A stretch of 64,000 nucleotides of DNA, from assembly GCA_022819905.1 (NCBI GenBank), contig JAJEGJ010000053.1:1-64000 (forward strand), read 5' to 3'. The position numbers were made by a program, and so were the translations under genes. The notes below the pieces were generated by a model. That model was not told the DNA's origin. It saw only the letters and a list, made by a program, of their open reading frames with translations, and did no database searches. Numbering within the stretch: the stretch's first letter is position 1; every line of letters begins with the position of its first letter. This DNA comes from Alphaproteobacteria bacterium (GTDB lineage: Bacteria; Pseudomonadota; Alphaproteobacteria; TMED109). Shown piece by piece: positions 43,061 through 51,808 of this stretch.

Positions 43061-44334
43061 TCGGATCGCGTGCCGCGGGCTCCGCGGCGCGACTCGCCCT
43101 CTCGATTGCTGGCGCCGGTCTCCTGTGCGGCGCCGTTGCGGCCGCCGAACCCGACCCGTCGCGGGACGATTTCTCGCGGCCGCTGCCCGGTCTCGAGGGC
43201 GAGGAATTGGCCGGTTTCGCGCTTGGCCGGGCGCAGTTTCGGACGATCCGGCTGTCGGGCGCACGCGCGGACGGGAGCGGCGGTCTCGGGCCCGTGTTCA
43301 ACCGCACGTCATGCTCGGGCTGCCATGTCCGGAACGGCCGGGGGCGCCCGCCGGAGAGCGATGCCGCGCCGCTGACCACCATGGTGATCCGCCTCGGTCC
43401 CGGATCGCAGTACGGCGGGCAGCTCAACGACAAGGCCGTGCCCGGCGTGGAGCCCGAAGGGCGGGCGGTGTTCCTGCCGAATCCGGCGGTGCACGTCGAG
43501 CTCGACGGCGTAGCGTGGCCCTTGCCCTCGGCCCGTGTCGCCATCCGGAAACCGGCGCTCGGCCCGCCCGCGCCGCACGTGGCGCTTTCGCCGAGGGTGG
43601 CCCCGCACGTCGCGGGCACCGGACTGCTCGAACGCATTCCGGACGCGGCGCTGGCGGCGTTGGCCGATCCCGACGACCGGGATGGCGACGGCATTTCCGG
43701 GCGACGCGGTGGCGACGGCAACGGGCGGCTCGGCTGGCGGGCGGAACTGCCCGGTGTCGAGGCGCAGGTCGCGCGGGCCCTGCACGAGGACATGGGGGTG
43801 ACCAGCAGCCTCCAGCCATCGGCGAACTGTGCTGTCGGCCACGACGCGTGCGCGGTGCAGGCCGGCGGCGGGATTGAGATCTCGGATGTAGCGTTCCAGG
43901 CGTTGGTGGCGTACGTCAGAAATCTGGCGCCGCCGGCACCGCGTGCCTCACCCGCTGCAGACGCCGGCAGCAGGGTCTTCGATGCCATCGGGTGTACGGC
44001 GTGCCACACCGCTGAATGGGAACTTGAGGGCACGCCCGTCCGCGTCATTCGTCCCTATACGGACTTGCTCCTGCACGATCTTGGACCCGGGCTGGCAGAC
44101 CGAAGGGTCGACGGCAGTCTGGGCAATCGCGAGTGGCGCACCGCGCCGCTATGGGGAGCCGGGCGGATATTCGCGGTCAACGGCCATCGCCGGCTCCTGC
44201 ATGACGGGCGGGCACGGGGATTCGTTGAAGCCATCCTCTGGCATGGGGGGGAGGCGGCTCCTGCCCGCGACCGGTTCCGAGGGCTCGAGGCTGCCGACCG
44301 GTCGGCACTGCTCGCGTTTCTGGCTTCGCTGTAG
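43057..44334 (+). CDS. Di-haem thiol oxidoreductase (DHOR, DUF1111-like) with signal peptide
   Basis: A 425-residue exported protein. A signal peptide (ARLALSIAGAGLLCGAVAA, about residues 11-30) is followed by two haem c sites: CSGCH at about 86-90 and CTACH near residue 310. The family features RTSCSGCHVRNGRG, LERIPDAALAAL, DGDGISGR and GRLGWRAELPG correspond to the DHOR cytochromes often annotated as thiol oxidoreductases. It starts at a GTG overlapping the dehydratase stop by 4 nt. It may pass electrons from a periplasmic reaction to the respiratory chain; its pairing with the enolase gene is unusual and its role unknown. Confidence 0.85.
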   Translation: MIGSRAAGSAARLALSIAGAGLLCGAVAAAEPDPSRDDFSRPLPGLEGEELAGFALGRAQFRTIRLSGARADGSGGLGPVFNRTSCSGCHVRNGRGRPPESDAAPLTTMVIRLGPGSQYGGQLNDKAVPGVEPEGRAVFLPNPAVHVELDGVAWPLPSARVAIRKPALGPPAPHVALSPRVAPHVAGTGLLERIPDAALAALADPDDRDGDGISGRRGGDGNGRLGWRAELPGVEAQVARALHEDMGVTSSLQPSANCAVGHDACAVQAGGGIEISDVAFQALVAYVRNLAPPAPRASPAADAGSRVFDAIGCTACHTAEWELEGTPVRVIRPYTDLLLHDLGPGLADRRVDGSLGNREWRTAPLWGAGRIFAVNGHRRLLHDGRARGFVEAILWHGGEAAPARDRFRGLEAADRSALLAFLASL

Positions 44335-44491
44335 GTCGGCATCCGGGACGGGCACGAACGGGGCGGTGCCAGGTAATTCTGCGGGCGGGTTTCTAGAATT
44401 CGACGTGGAATGACCTGCTCGCGTTGCTGGCGGCCGAAATTTCGTGCCAAAGGACCGTGACGGTGTTGCAAGGCTGAAAAGGGGACTATAT

Positions 44492-44528
44492 GGTCGATAC
44501 CGTGCATTCAAAATGCATGATATCGACC
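44492..44528. promoter_or_regulatory. Nested inverted repeat over the start of the DUF4143 ATPase gene
   Basis: GGTCGAT at 44492-44498 pairs with ATCGACC at 44522-44528, and inside it TGCATT at 44503-44508 pairs with AATGCA at 44512-44517, with equal 4-nt gaps. The whole dyad covers the ATG at 44513. It could be an operator for an autoregulator or a hairpin hiding the start codon in mRNA. A GGGGAC Shine-Dalgarno at 44481-44486 precedes an out-of-frame ATG at 44490, opening a 15-codon leader ending at 44537. Confidence 0.45.
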
Positions 44529-45757
44529 TATCTGTGACCGAATCATATATCGCCCGCTCTATCGAGCCGGTCCTGAAGAGAGCCGCCGCCGAGTTCCCTG
44601 CTGTCGCGGTCACTGGGCCGCGGCAGTCCGGCAAGACAACGCTCTTGCAGCGGCTGTTCGGCGAGACGCATCGGTACGTCTCCTTGGAGCCGCCAGACGT
44701 TCATGCGGCGGCCACAGCCGATCCCCGTGCATTTCTGGAAGTGTTCAAACCCCCTGTCATCTTCGACGAGGCGCAATACGCACCGAGTCTGTTCCCCTAC
44801 GTAAAGGAGAAGATCGACGCGGATCGACATCATGCCGGGCAGTACCTGTTGACGGGCTCACAGAACCTGTCGTTGGCGGAGGACATCAACGAGTCGCTGG
44901 CCGGCCGCATCGCCATGCTGTGCTTGCTGCCGCTTTCCCGACGGGAGGCGGAAGGACGACCGGACCTCCTCCTGCCGTGGGAAGCACAGCGCCCCCCGAC
45001 CCCGGCCAGGCGTTTTACCTACGACGGGTTCTGGAGGGCATTCCTGAGAGGTGGGTTTCCCGAGCTCTGCGCCCAGCCGGAGCGCGATGTCGCGCTGTGG
45101 CACGGGAGCTACAACCAGACCTATCTGGAGCGGGATGTTCGTGCGCTTCGGCAGATTGGCGACCTCACGGGATTCCGTAACTTCCTGCAGGTCCTGGCGG
45201 CCCGAAGCGGGCAATTGCTGAATCTCACCGGCATTGCGCGCGATCTGGGTCTGGCCGTCAACACGATCAAGGCCTGGATATCCGTGCTGGAGGCGACCTA
45301 CCAGGTGTTTGTGCTCCGCCCGTACCATGCCAATGTCGGGAAGCGACTCGTCAAGACTGCGAAAGTCTATTTCATGGACACCGGAACGCTCTGCCATCTC
45401 GCGGGCCTCCGGGATGCTGGACATGCCGCGTCCGGTCCAATGGGGGGCGCCATCATGGAGACAGCGGTACTGTCGGAGATCGTGAAGGCGTTGACTCACA
45501 GGGGGATTGCACCGCAAGTGTTCTTTTGGCGAACCTCGGCGGGAACCGAGGTCGATTTTGTCGTGGTAAGTGCGGGAAAGCTCGTGCCCATCGAGGTCAA
45601 GCTCTCCGCCACGCCGCGGCCCGGCATGGCGGCCTCGATCCGCGCGATGCGAGGGGATTTCGGCGAACAGGCCGTGGCCGGCTACGTGGTTCATCCAGGC
45701 GACGTGCAGTTGCCGTTGGGTCCGGGCGTGACCGCCCACCCGTTCGCGGACCTATGA
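44513..45757 (+). CDS. DUF4143/AAA ATPase (ATP-binding protein)
   Basis: A 414-residue protein from ATG 44513 (MHDIDLSVTES). The Walker A loop is GPRQSGKTTLL (about residues 33-43) and a Walker B-like VIFDEAQ follows at about 80. A sensor-like TGSQN comes next, then a C-terminal DUF4143 domain with a PD-(D/E)xK-like segment (GTEVDFVV, IEVKLS). Family members of this ATPase group are common, often mobile or horizontally exchanged, and sometimes act like antitoxins or DNA-associated ATPases, but their function is not established. A longer start at GTG 44444 is possible. The surrounding DNA is more AT-rich than the neighbours. Confidence 0.78.
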   Translation: MHDIDLSVTESYIARSIEPVLKRAAAEFPAVAVTGPRQSGKTTLLQRLFGETHRYVSLEPPDVHAAATADPRAFLEVFKPPVIFDEAQYAPSLFPYVKEKIDADRHHAGQYLLTGSQNLSLAEDINESLAGRIAMLCLLPLSRREAEGRPDLLLPWEAQRPPTPARRFTYDGFWRAFLRGGFPELCAQPERDVALWHGSYNQTYLERDVRALRQIGDLTGFRNFLQVLAARSGQLLNLTGIARDLGLAVNTIKAWISVLEATYQVFVLRPYHANVGKRLVKTAKVYFMDTGTLCHLAGLRDAGHAASGPMGGAIMETAVLSEIVKALTHRGIAPQVFFWRTSAGTEVDFVVVSAGKLVPIEVKLSATPRPGMAASIRAMRGDFGEQAVAGYVVHPGDVQLPLGPGVTAHPFADL

Positions 45758-45981
45758 TGACCGTGGCCCGTTCCCACGAGAGCGGGCGACACCAATTGGA
45801 ACGATGCCCGCGTCGATCGAACGCAGGCCCGTTCGGATGCGGTCACGACGTCGTCTCGCGATCCCGAGGGCCCGACTGCCCGGTGGCTTCGCGAAACCCG
45901 GCGTCGTCGAATGCAGGCCCTCTTTGCGGTGCCGGGCCACCCGCTCGTATGGCCCAGACGATGCGCGGCCGGTGACTCGGA
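45758..45981 (+). other. Intergenic region upstream of aroA
   Basis: About 220 bp with no gene of family resemblance. It contains an imperfect direct repeat of about 19 bp (CGTCGATCGAACGCAGGCCC near 45811 and CGTCGTCGAATGCAGGCCC near 45899), possibly regulatory or degenerate. It probably holds the promoter of the aroA-cmk-rpsA block. Confidence 0.35.
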
Positions 45982-47349
45982 ATGATGCAACCCAGTTCTG
46001 ACTCACCTTCGGCCGGGACTGCCGTCGGTCGCCCCGGCGGCGTCCTGTCCGGTCGCTTGCGGGTGCCCGGCGACAAGTCCATATCCCACCGCGCCTTCCT
46101 GATCTCGGCCCTTGCGGTCGGCGAGTCGCAGGCCGACGGCTGCCTCGAATCGGACGACGTGCTGGCCACGCAGGCGTGCCTCCGCGCACTGGGTGTGGAG
46201 ATCCGGCGAGCCGCTCCGGGCGCCTACCGGATTCACGGGCGGGGGATCCACGGACTGGCGCCGCCCGACGGCGTTCTCGATTGCGGCAACAGCGGCACGG
46301 CCGCCCGCCTGCTGGCAGGGATCCTTGCCGGGCACACCTTTTCCGCCGTGCTTTCCGGCGACGCCTCGCTCCGGAGCCGGCCCATGCGGCGGGTGATCGA
46401 CCCGCTCATGGCCATGGGGGCCGAGTTTCTCACGTCCCAGGACGGCAGGCTGCCGATGACCGTCACCGGGACCGACGAACTGCTGCCCCTCGACTGGAGT
46501 AGCGCGGTGCCGTCCGCCCAGGTGAAGACGTGCGTGCTGCTCGCCGGGTTGCATGCGAGCGGCACCACCACCGTGGTGGAACCCCGCCCCAGCCGGGATC
46601 ACGGCGAGCGCATGCTGCGCGGGTTTGGCGCGGCCGTGTCTACGGCCGCGGTTGATGGCGGCCTGGCCGTGTCGGTGGAGGGCAACGCGCCGCTGCGCCC
46701 GACAGCGATTTCGGTTCCCGGGGACGTGTCGTCGGCGGCGTTCCCGATCGTGGCTGCGCTGCTTGCAGACGGCTCCGAGGTGGAATTCGAAAGAGTCGGC
46801 ACCAATCCGACCCGAACCGGCGTGCTGGACGCGCTCCGTGCGATGGGGGCCGACATCGACGAGGAGGCCGTTGCCGGCGCGGGAGGCGAACCGATGGCCA
46901 ACCTCCGCGTGCGCGGCCGCGCCGGTGGTCTGCGGGCAGTGGATCTCGGGCCCGAATACGCGCCTCGAACGATTGACGAGTATCCCGCGCTGGCGATGGC
47001 CGCCGCCTGCGCCGATGGCGTAAGCCGGTTCCGCGGTGTCGGCGAGCTTCGGGTCAAGGAGAGCGATCGGCTCGAGGTGCTCCGGTCTGGCCTGGTTGCG
47101 GCGGGGGTTGCCGCGCGGGTCGAGGATGACGACCTGCTGATCGAGGGCACGCCGCGCCCCCGCGGCGGCGTGCGGATCAATTCGTCGCTGGATCACCGGA
47201 TTGCCATGGCGTTCCTGATCCTGGGTACGGCCTGCGCGGAACCCATCGAAGTCAAGGGGGCGGGCACGATCCGTACCAGCTGGCCGGAATTCGGCGCGGC
47301 CATGCGTCACCTTGGCGCCGCGATCGACACAGGGACGGCTGCACCGTGA
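45982..47349 (+). CDS. aroA: 3-phosphoshikimate 1-carboxyvinyltransferase (EPSP synthase)
   Basis: A 455-residue enzyme joining shikimate-3-phosphate and phosphoenolpyruvate, the sixth step of chorismate synthesis. The N-terminal GDKSISHRAFLISALA (about residues 31-46) is the signature, followed by LDCGNSGTAARLLAG and SGDASLRSRPMRR. The C-terminal RVKESDRLEVL and the late HRIAMAFLILG are also typical. It is the class I-like alphaproteobacterial form with a ~25-residue N-terminal tail. It is the first gene of the coupled block aroA-cmk-rpsA. Confidence 0.95.
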   Translation: MMQPSSDSPSAGTAVGRPGGVLSGRLRVPGDKSISHRAFLISALAVGESQADGCLESDDVLATQACLRALGVEIRRAAPGAYRIHGRGIHGLAPPDGVLDCGNSGTAARLLAGILAGHTFSAVLSGDASLRSRPMRRVIDPLMAMGAEFLTSQDGRLPMTVTGTDELLPLDWSSAVPSAQVKTCVLLAGLHASGTTTVVEPRPSRDHGERMLRGFGAAVSTAAVDGGLAVSVEGNAPLRPTAISVPGDVSSAAFPIVAALLADGSEVEFERVGTNPTRTGVLDALRAMGADIDEEAVAGAGGEPMANLRVRGRAGGLRAVDLGPEYAPRTIDEYPALAMAAACADGVSRFRGVGELRVKESDRLEVLRSGLVAAGVAARVEDDDLLIEGTPRPRGGVRINSSLDHRIAMAFLILGTACAEPIEVKGAGTIRTSWPEFGAAMRHLGAAIDTGTAAP

Positions 47350-48059
47350 TCATCGCCGTGGACGGGCCGGCGGCAGTCGGCACCGGCACGCTGGCCCGGG
47401 GGCTGGCGGAACAGTTCAACCTGGCCCACCTCGACAGCGGCCTCCTGTACCGCGCCGTCGCTGCGCGCGTGCTCGCGACCGGCGGCGACGGCTCCGATCC
47501 GGTCGGCGCCGAGGAAGCGGCGCAGGCCGTTACGATGCAGGACCTGACCGAGCCCGATCTGCGGAGTGAACGTGTGGGTCGGGTTGCCTCGATGGTGGCC
47601 GTGCACCCGGGCGTTCGGGGCTCGCTGCTGGAGCGCCAGCGGAACTTTGCGCGTCATCCGCCCGGCGGGGCGGCCGGTGCCGTGCTCGACGGACGGGACA
47701 TCGGAACCGTGGTACTGCCCGACGCCGACGTGAAGATTTTCCTGGCCGGATCAGCCGAAGTCCGGTTAGCTCGGCGGGTCAAGGAGTTGCGGGCCCGTGG
47801 AGAGCCGTTTATACAAGCCCGTGTTGAGCAGGACATGCGAGAGCGTGACCAGCGCGACCGGTCTCGCGCGGCAGCACCGCTTGCGGCCGCTACCGACGCG
47901 CATGTGATCGATACCACAGAACTTGACGCCGACGCTGTGCTTGATACGGCCTGTCGGCTGGTGAGGTCGAGTCCGAGGGCCTCACGCAGGATGGTTCGCG
48001 CGATCAGCGGCGAACTATCGGACACCGCCCTGAAGGTGCGGAATCAGGAGAGCCCATGA
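47346..48059 (+). CDS. cmk: Cytidylate kinase, with altered Walker A motif
   Basis: A 237-residue CMP/dCMP kinase starting at a GTG that overlaps the aroA stop by 4 nt. The start IIAVDGPAA, the substrate loop LDSGLLYRAVA, DGRDIGTVVLPDADVKIFL and the final RDxxR-type RERDQRDRSR are as usual. But the phosphate-binding loop reads GPAAVGTGT where the family has GPxxSGKGT. Lys13 is Thr and the preceding Ser is Val, with codons GTC GGC ACC. The Lys is normally essential for binding the nucleotide phosphates. Everything else looks intact and it is coupled to rpsA, as usual in Alphaproteobacteria. Confidence 0.9.
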   Translation: MIIAVDGPAAVGTGTLARGLAEQFNLAHLDSGLLYRAVAARVLATGGDGSDPVGAEEAAQAVTMQDLTEPDLRSERVGRVASMVAVHPGVRGSLLERQRNFARHPPGGAAGAVLDGRDIGTVVLPDADVKIFLAGSAEVRLARRVKELRARGEPFIQARVEQDMRERDQRDRSRAAAPLAAATDAHVIDTTELDADAVLDTACRLVRSSPRASRRMVRAISGELSDTALKVRNQESP

Positions 48060-49762
48060 GCAACACAGTGCCGTCCGCCGAGACGCACCCCGCATTCGAG
48101 GAGAACTTCGACGAGCTGTTCGCGGCGTCGGTCGCCGCCACCGAGAAACGTGAAGGCACCGTTGTCGTTGGCAAGGTCATCGCCTTGGAGAACGACGCCG
48201 CCGTGATTGATGTCGGCCTCAAGGCCGAAGGCCGCGTCCCGTTCAAGGAATTCATCGCGCACGGACACGGCAGCGAGCCTGCCGTCGGGGACGAGGTCGA
48301 GGTATTTCTCGACCGCATCGAAAATCGGAACGGCGAAGCGGTGCTGTCGCGCGACCGCGCGCGGCGGGAGCAGGCCTGGGCTGAACTCGAGGAAGCGTTC
48401 GAAGCCAAGACGCAGGTGACGGGGATCATCTGGGGGCGGGTCAAGGGCGGCTACACGGTCGACCTGCAGGGGGCCAGCGCGTTTCTCCCCCGCAGCCAGG
48501 TGGACCTCCGACCGGTCCGCGACGCCCAGCATCTGTTCGGCACCAAGCAGCCCTTCTACATCCTGAAGATGGACCGCCGACGCGGGAACATCGTGATCTC
48601 GCGGCGCGCCGTCCTAGAGGAAACCCGCGCCGAGGCGCGCGCCGAATTGGTGGCCACGCTCAAGGAAGGGCAGATTCTCGACGGGGTGGTCAAGAACATC
48701 ACCGAGTACGGCGCCTTCGTGGACCTGGGCGAGGTGGACGGTCTGCTGCACGTGGCGGACATGAGCTGGCGGCGTGTGCATCACCCGAGCGAAGTCGTGT
48801 CGGTCGGGCAGAAGCTCCGCGTGCAGGTGGTGCGGTTCAACCCGGCCACGCAGCGGATCAGCCTCGGAATCAAGCAACTCGAGGCGGACCCGTGGGAAGG
48901 GGTCGTCGAGAAGTATCCGAAGAGCACCAAGTTCCGCGGCCGCGTCACGAACATCACCGAGTACGGCGCCTTCGTAGAACTGGAGCCCGGTATCGAGGGC
49001 CTGGTCCATGTCTCCGAAATGAGCTGGACCCGCAAGAACGTGCCGCCGTCGAAGCTGGTGTCCACGAGCGAAGAGGTCGAAGTGATGATCCTCGGCGTGG
49101 ACCCCAACCGCCGTCGCGTCAGCCTGGGGATGCGCCAGTGCGCCGGGAACCCCTGGGAGAAGTTTGCCGACGAGCATCCGGTCGGCAGCGTCATCGAGGG
49201 CGAAGTCCGCAACATCACCGAGTTCGGTGTGTTCCTGGGCATGCCGGGCGACATCGACGGCCTCATTCACCTGAGCGACCTCGATGCCTCGCGTCCCGGT
49301 GAAGAGGCCATCAAGGAATTCCGGAAAGGCGACCGGGTCCGGGCGAAGGTGCTCGAAATCGACGTCGAGAAGGAGCGCATCAACCTCAGCACGCGCCAGC
49401 TCGAGGAAGAGAAGGTGGCCGGCGCGCTGGCGCCGTATTCGCGCGGCCAGGTCGTGACCTGCGTGGTCACGGAGGTCACCGACAGCGGCCTGCGGGTGAC
49501 GGTGGACGAGGTCAACGGCTTCATTCGTCGCAGCGACCTGTCGAAGCTCCGCACCGACCAGAATCCGCACCGGTTTGCGGTTGGCGAGCGGGTGGACGCC
49601 AAGGTGGTGTCGATCGACACCAAGGCGGCGCGCCTGGTCCTGTCGATCAAGTCCCTCGAGATCGAGGAGGAGCAGCGCGTGCTCCGCGAATACGGGTCCA
49701 GCGAGTCCGGAGCGTCGCTCGGCGACATCCTGAGCGAGGCGCTGAAGCCGAAGGAGGAGTGA
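48056..49762 (+). CDS. rpsA: 30S ribosomal protein S1
   Basis: A 568-residue protein with six S1 RNA-binding domains, the normal length. Repeats are visible as GxVxxITEYGAFVDLGEVDGLLHVADMSWRR and as ITEYGAFVELEPGIEGLVHVSEMSWTR, plus a more divergent first repeat with VIDVGLKAEGRVP and a last with GLRVTVDEVNGFI. It recruits mRNA to the 30S subunit. The ATG overlaps the cmk stop by 4 nt. It ends 93 nt before ihfB. Confidence 0.96.
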   Translation: MSNTVPSAETHPAFEENFDELFAASVAATEKREGTVVVGKVIALENDAAVIDVGLKAEGRVPFKEFIAHGHGSEPAVGDEVEVFLDRIENRNGEAVLSRDRARREQAWAELEEAFEAKTQVTGIIWGRVKGGYTVDLQGASAFLPRSQVDLRPVRDAQHLFGTKQPFYILKMDRRRGNIVISRRAVLEETRAEARAELVATLKEGQILDGVVKNITEYGAFVDLGEVDGLLHVADMSWRRVHHPSEVVSVGQKLRVQVVRFNPATQRISLGIKQLEADPWEGVVEKYPKSTKFRGRVTNITEYGAFVELEPGIEGLVHVSEMSWTRKNVPPSKLVSTSEEVEVMILGVDPNRRRVSLGMRQCAGNPWEKFADEHPVGSVIEGEVRNITEFGVFLGMPGDIDGLIHLSDLDASRPGEEAIKEFRKGDRVRAKVLEIDVEKERINLSTRQLEEEKVAGALAPYSRGQVVTCVVTEVTDSGLRVTVDEVNGFIRRSDLSKLRTDQNPHRFAVGERVDAKVVSIDTKAARLVLSIKSLEIEEEQRVLREYGSSESGASLGDILSEALKPKEE

Positions 49763-49855
49763 CGCCCCGGTGGCGGATCTGCTCCACGGTTTGACCGGCA
49801 CGCCGCGATTTGGCAGGAATCAGCGTGGAGATTCGTCCATGGGAGGTACGTCCCC

Positions 49856-50140
49856 GTGAACCGGTCTGACTTGGTAAAGCGGATCCAGAAGGCATATCCA
49901 GACCTGCATGGTGTGGAAGCCGACCGGGTCGTCCGAATCGTCTTCAACGAGATCGAGGAAGCTCTTGCTAGGGGGGATCGCGCCGAGTTTCGCGGGTTCG
50001 GCAGCTTCTCGGTGCGTCTTCGCCCTGCCCATACGGGCCGCAATCCGAAGACCGGCGCCGCGGTGCAGGTACCCGAGAAGAGCGTGCCGTACTTCCGCGC
50101 CGGCAAGGAACTCAGGAAAAGGGTCGATACCGAGGAGTAA
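49856..50140 (+). CDS. ihfB: Integration host factor subunit beta
   Basis: A 94-residue DNA-bending protein of the HU/IHF family. The start is GTG 49856, preceded by GGGAGG. The DNA-binding beta-arm GRNPKTGAAVQVPEK (about residues 61-75) and the FRGFGSFSVR core identify it. The location directly after rpsA is the IHF-beta position in Alphaproteobacteria, which favours IHF-beta over HU. It works with an IHF-alpha made elsewhere in recombination, replication and promoter architecture. Confidence 0.93.
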   Translation: MNRSDLVKRIQKAYPDLHGVEADRVVRIVFNEIEEALARGDRAEFRGFGSFSVRLRPAHTGRNPKTGAAVQVPEKSVPYFRAGKELRKRVDTEE

Positions 50141-50164
50141 TCGCGGGGCTCGACCCGGGGTCAC

Positions 50165-50404
50165 ATGATGCTGCGCCTTGCGCGGCGCATCGCCGTCCTG
50201 CTTCTCACGCTGCTGTTCATCCCGTTCGCGCTGTCGAACCGGCAGACCGTGGCGCTGGCCTTCTGGCCCTTCGAAGGAGTCGTCGAGGTGCCTCTCTACC
50301 TGCTTCTGGTGGCGGTACTCGCCCTGGGGATCATCCTCGGTGGCTTCGCACGGCTCGTTGAGCGGCTGGGGTCACGCGGACGTCCGGGGCGCGTGTCGTC
50401 GTGA
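50165..50404 (+). CDS. LapA-domain (DUF1049) membrane protein
   Basis: A 79-residue inner-membrane protein with two hydrophobic helices and the RQTVALAFWPF segment typical of LapA/DUF1049. These proteins assist lipopolysaccharide assembly (LapA/LapB partners) in E. coli. It follows ihfB and is coupled by a 4-nt overlap to pyrF. The position after ihfB is conserved in Alphaproteobacteria. Confidence 0.82.
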   Translation: MMLRLARRIAVLLLTLLFIPFALSNRQTVALAFWPFEGVVEVPLYLLLVAVLALGIILGGFARLVERLGSRGRPGRVSS

Positions 50405-51111
50405 CGCAGCGGTCCGGCGCGCGAATCGTCGTCGCCATCGATACGCCCGACGTCGAACGCGCAGAAGCGCTCGCGAGCGAATGTCGGTCGGCCGCGGCGG
50501 TGAAGCTCGGGCTCGAGTTCTTCGCGGCGCAGGGACCATCGGGCGTAGAGCGTGTCGGGCAGGCCGGCGCCCCGCTGTTCCTGGATCTGAAGCTGCACGA
50601 CATTCCGAACACGGTGGTGGGCGCCATCCGGGCGCTCCGGCCGCTCGCTCCCGCCATGCTGACCGTGCACGCCGGCGGCGGCAGCGCCATGCTGGCGTCC
50701 GCGCAGGCGGCAACCCAGACATACGAAGAGCCGCCGGCGCTGCTCGGCGTGACCACCCTCACCAGTCTCGATTCAGCCGACACCGCGGCGATCGGGGTCC
50801 ATGGTTCCACTTCCGACCAGGTGGTCCGGCTGGCCATGCTTGCCCGCAACGCCGGCCTCGCCGGCATCGTCTGTGCGCCGACCGAGGCGGCGCGGGTGCG
50901 CAGCGAGACCGGACCCGATTTCCTGATCGTGACCCCGGGTATCCGCCCGGCAACATCCGCGGTACAGGATCAGAAACGCGTGGCCACGCCGTCGGTAGCA
51001 GCGGCGGCCGGCGCCGACCTGCTGGTCATCGGCAGGCCGATCACGGGCGCCGAGCATCCGGCCGAAGCCCTCGCGGCCATCGCGTCCGAGCTGCGGGCCG
51101 CCCCGCGGTGA
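50401..51111 (+). CDS. pyrF: Orotidine 5'-phosphate decarboxylase
   Basis: A 236-residue TIM-barrel enzyme making UMP. The catalytic motif DLKLHDIPNTV (about residues 61-71) contains the Lys and Asp dyad. VKLGLEFF precedes it, and VTPGIRP and VIGRPIT occur late, holding the phosphate site. It starts at a GTG overlapping the lapA stop (GTGA) and its own stop overlaps the trpF start (GTGA), so lapA, pyrF and trpF are translated in a coupled series. Confidence 0.95.
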   Translation: MTQRSGARIVVAIDTPDVERAEALASECRSAAAVKLGLEFFAAQGPSGVERVGQAGAPLFLDLKLHDIPNTVVGAIRALRPLAPAMLTVHAGGGSAMLASAQAATQTYEEPPALLGVTTLTSLDSADTAAIGVHGSTSDQVVRLAMLARNAGLAGIVCAPTEAARVRSETGPDFLIVTPGIRPATSAVQDQKRVATPSVAAAAGADLLVIGRPITGAEHPAEALAAIASELRAAPR

Positions 51112-51773
51112 GCGTGCAGGTCAAGATCTGCGGTCTCCGCGAGCCGGGACATGCCGCCCTGGCGGCGGCGCACGGGGCACGGTGGATCGGGGTGGTGTTC
51201 TTCCCTGCCTCGCCCCGGTACGTGGAACTCGACCGGGCACGCGCGATCGCGGCCGTTCTGCCGTTGTCGGTCGAGGCGGTCGGGGTGATGGTGGACCCTG
51301 ATGACGAGGCGGTGCAGGCGGCCGCCGCCAGCGGCCTCGGCGCCTTGCAACTGCACGGTCGCGAGACGCCGGAGCGGGTCGCGGCCGTGAAACGGATCGC
51401 GGGCGTTCCCGTGATCAAGGCCCTGGGGATCTCCACGCAGGACGATGCGCGTCGCGCGGCATCGTTCAGCGGGGCTGCCGACATGGTGCTCTTCGACGCC
51501 CGCCCGCCTGAAGGGGCCACGCGTCCAGGGGGCAATGCGCGGGCGTTCGACTGGCAGGTCCTCAGCGGCCTCGACCTCCAGCTCCCGTGGATCCTCTCGG
51601 GCGGACTGACGCCGGCCAATGTCGGGGAGGCCGTCGCGAGATCGGGCGCGGCGGCCGTCGATGTCTCGTCGGGGATCGAGCGCGCGCCCGGCGAGAAGGA
51701 CGAGGCGCTGATCGTGGAATTCCTGGCCGCCGCGCGGGCACCCGTGCAACGCCCGGCGCCGGTTTTGCAGTAA
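51108..51773 (+). CDS. trpF: Phosphoribosylanthranilate isomerase
   Basis: A 221-residue TIM-barrel isomerase of tryptophan synthesis. It begins at GTG 51108, overlapping the pyrF stop by 4 nt. The start [13 protein letters not shown] carries the catalytic Cys (KICGL), and [16 protein letters not shown] (general acid Asp) and [10 protein letters not shown] (phosphate site) follow. It directly precedes trpB and trpA, making a trpFBA block. Confidence 0.95.
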   Translation: MSVQVKICGLREPGHAALAAAHGARWIGVVFFPASPRYVELDRARAIAAVLPLSVEAVGVMVDPDDEAVQAAAASGLGALQLHGRETPERVAAVKRIAGVPVIKALGISTQDDARRAASFSGAADMVLFDARPPEGATRPGGNARAFDWQVLSGLDLQLPWILSGGLTPANVGEAVARSGAAAVDVSSGIERAPGEKDEALIVEFLAAARAPVQRPAPVLQ

Positions 51774-51808
51774 GGTCGGCAACGACCCACTGTCGGCGGA
51801 TACGCACT

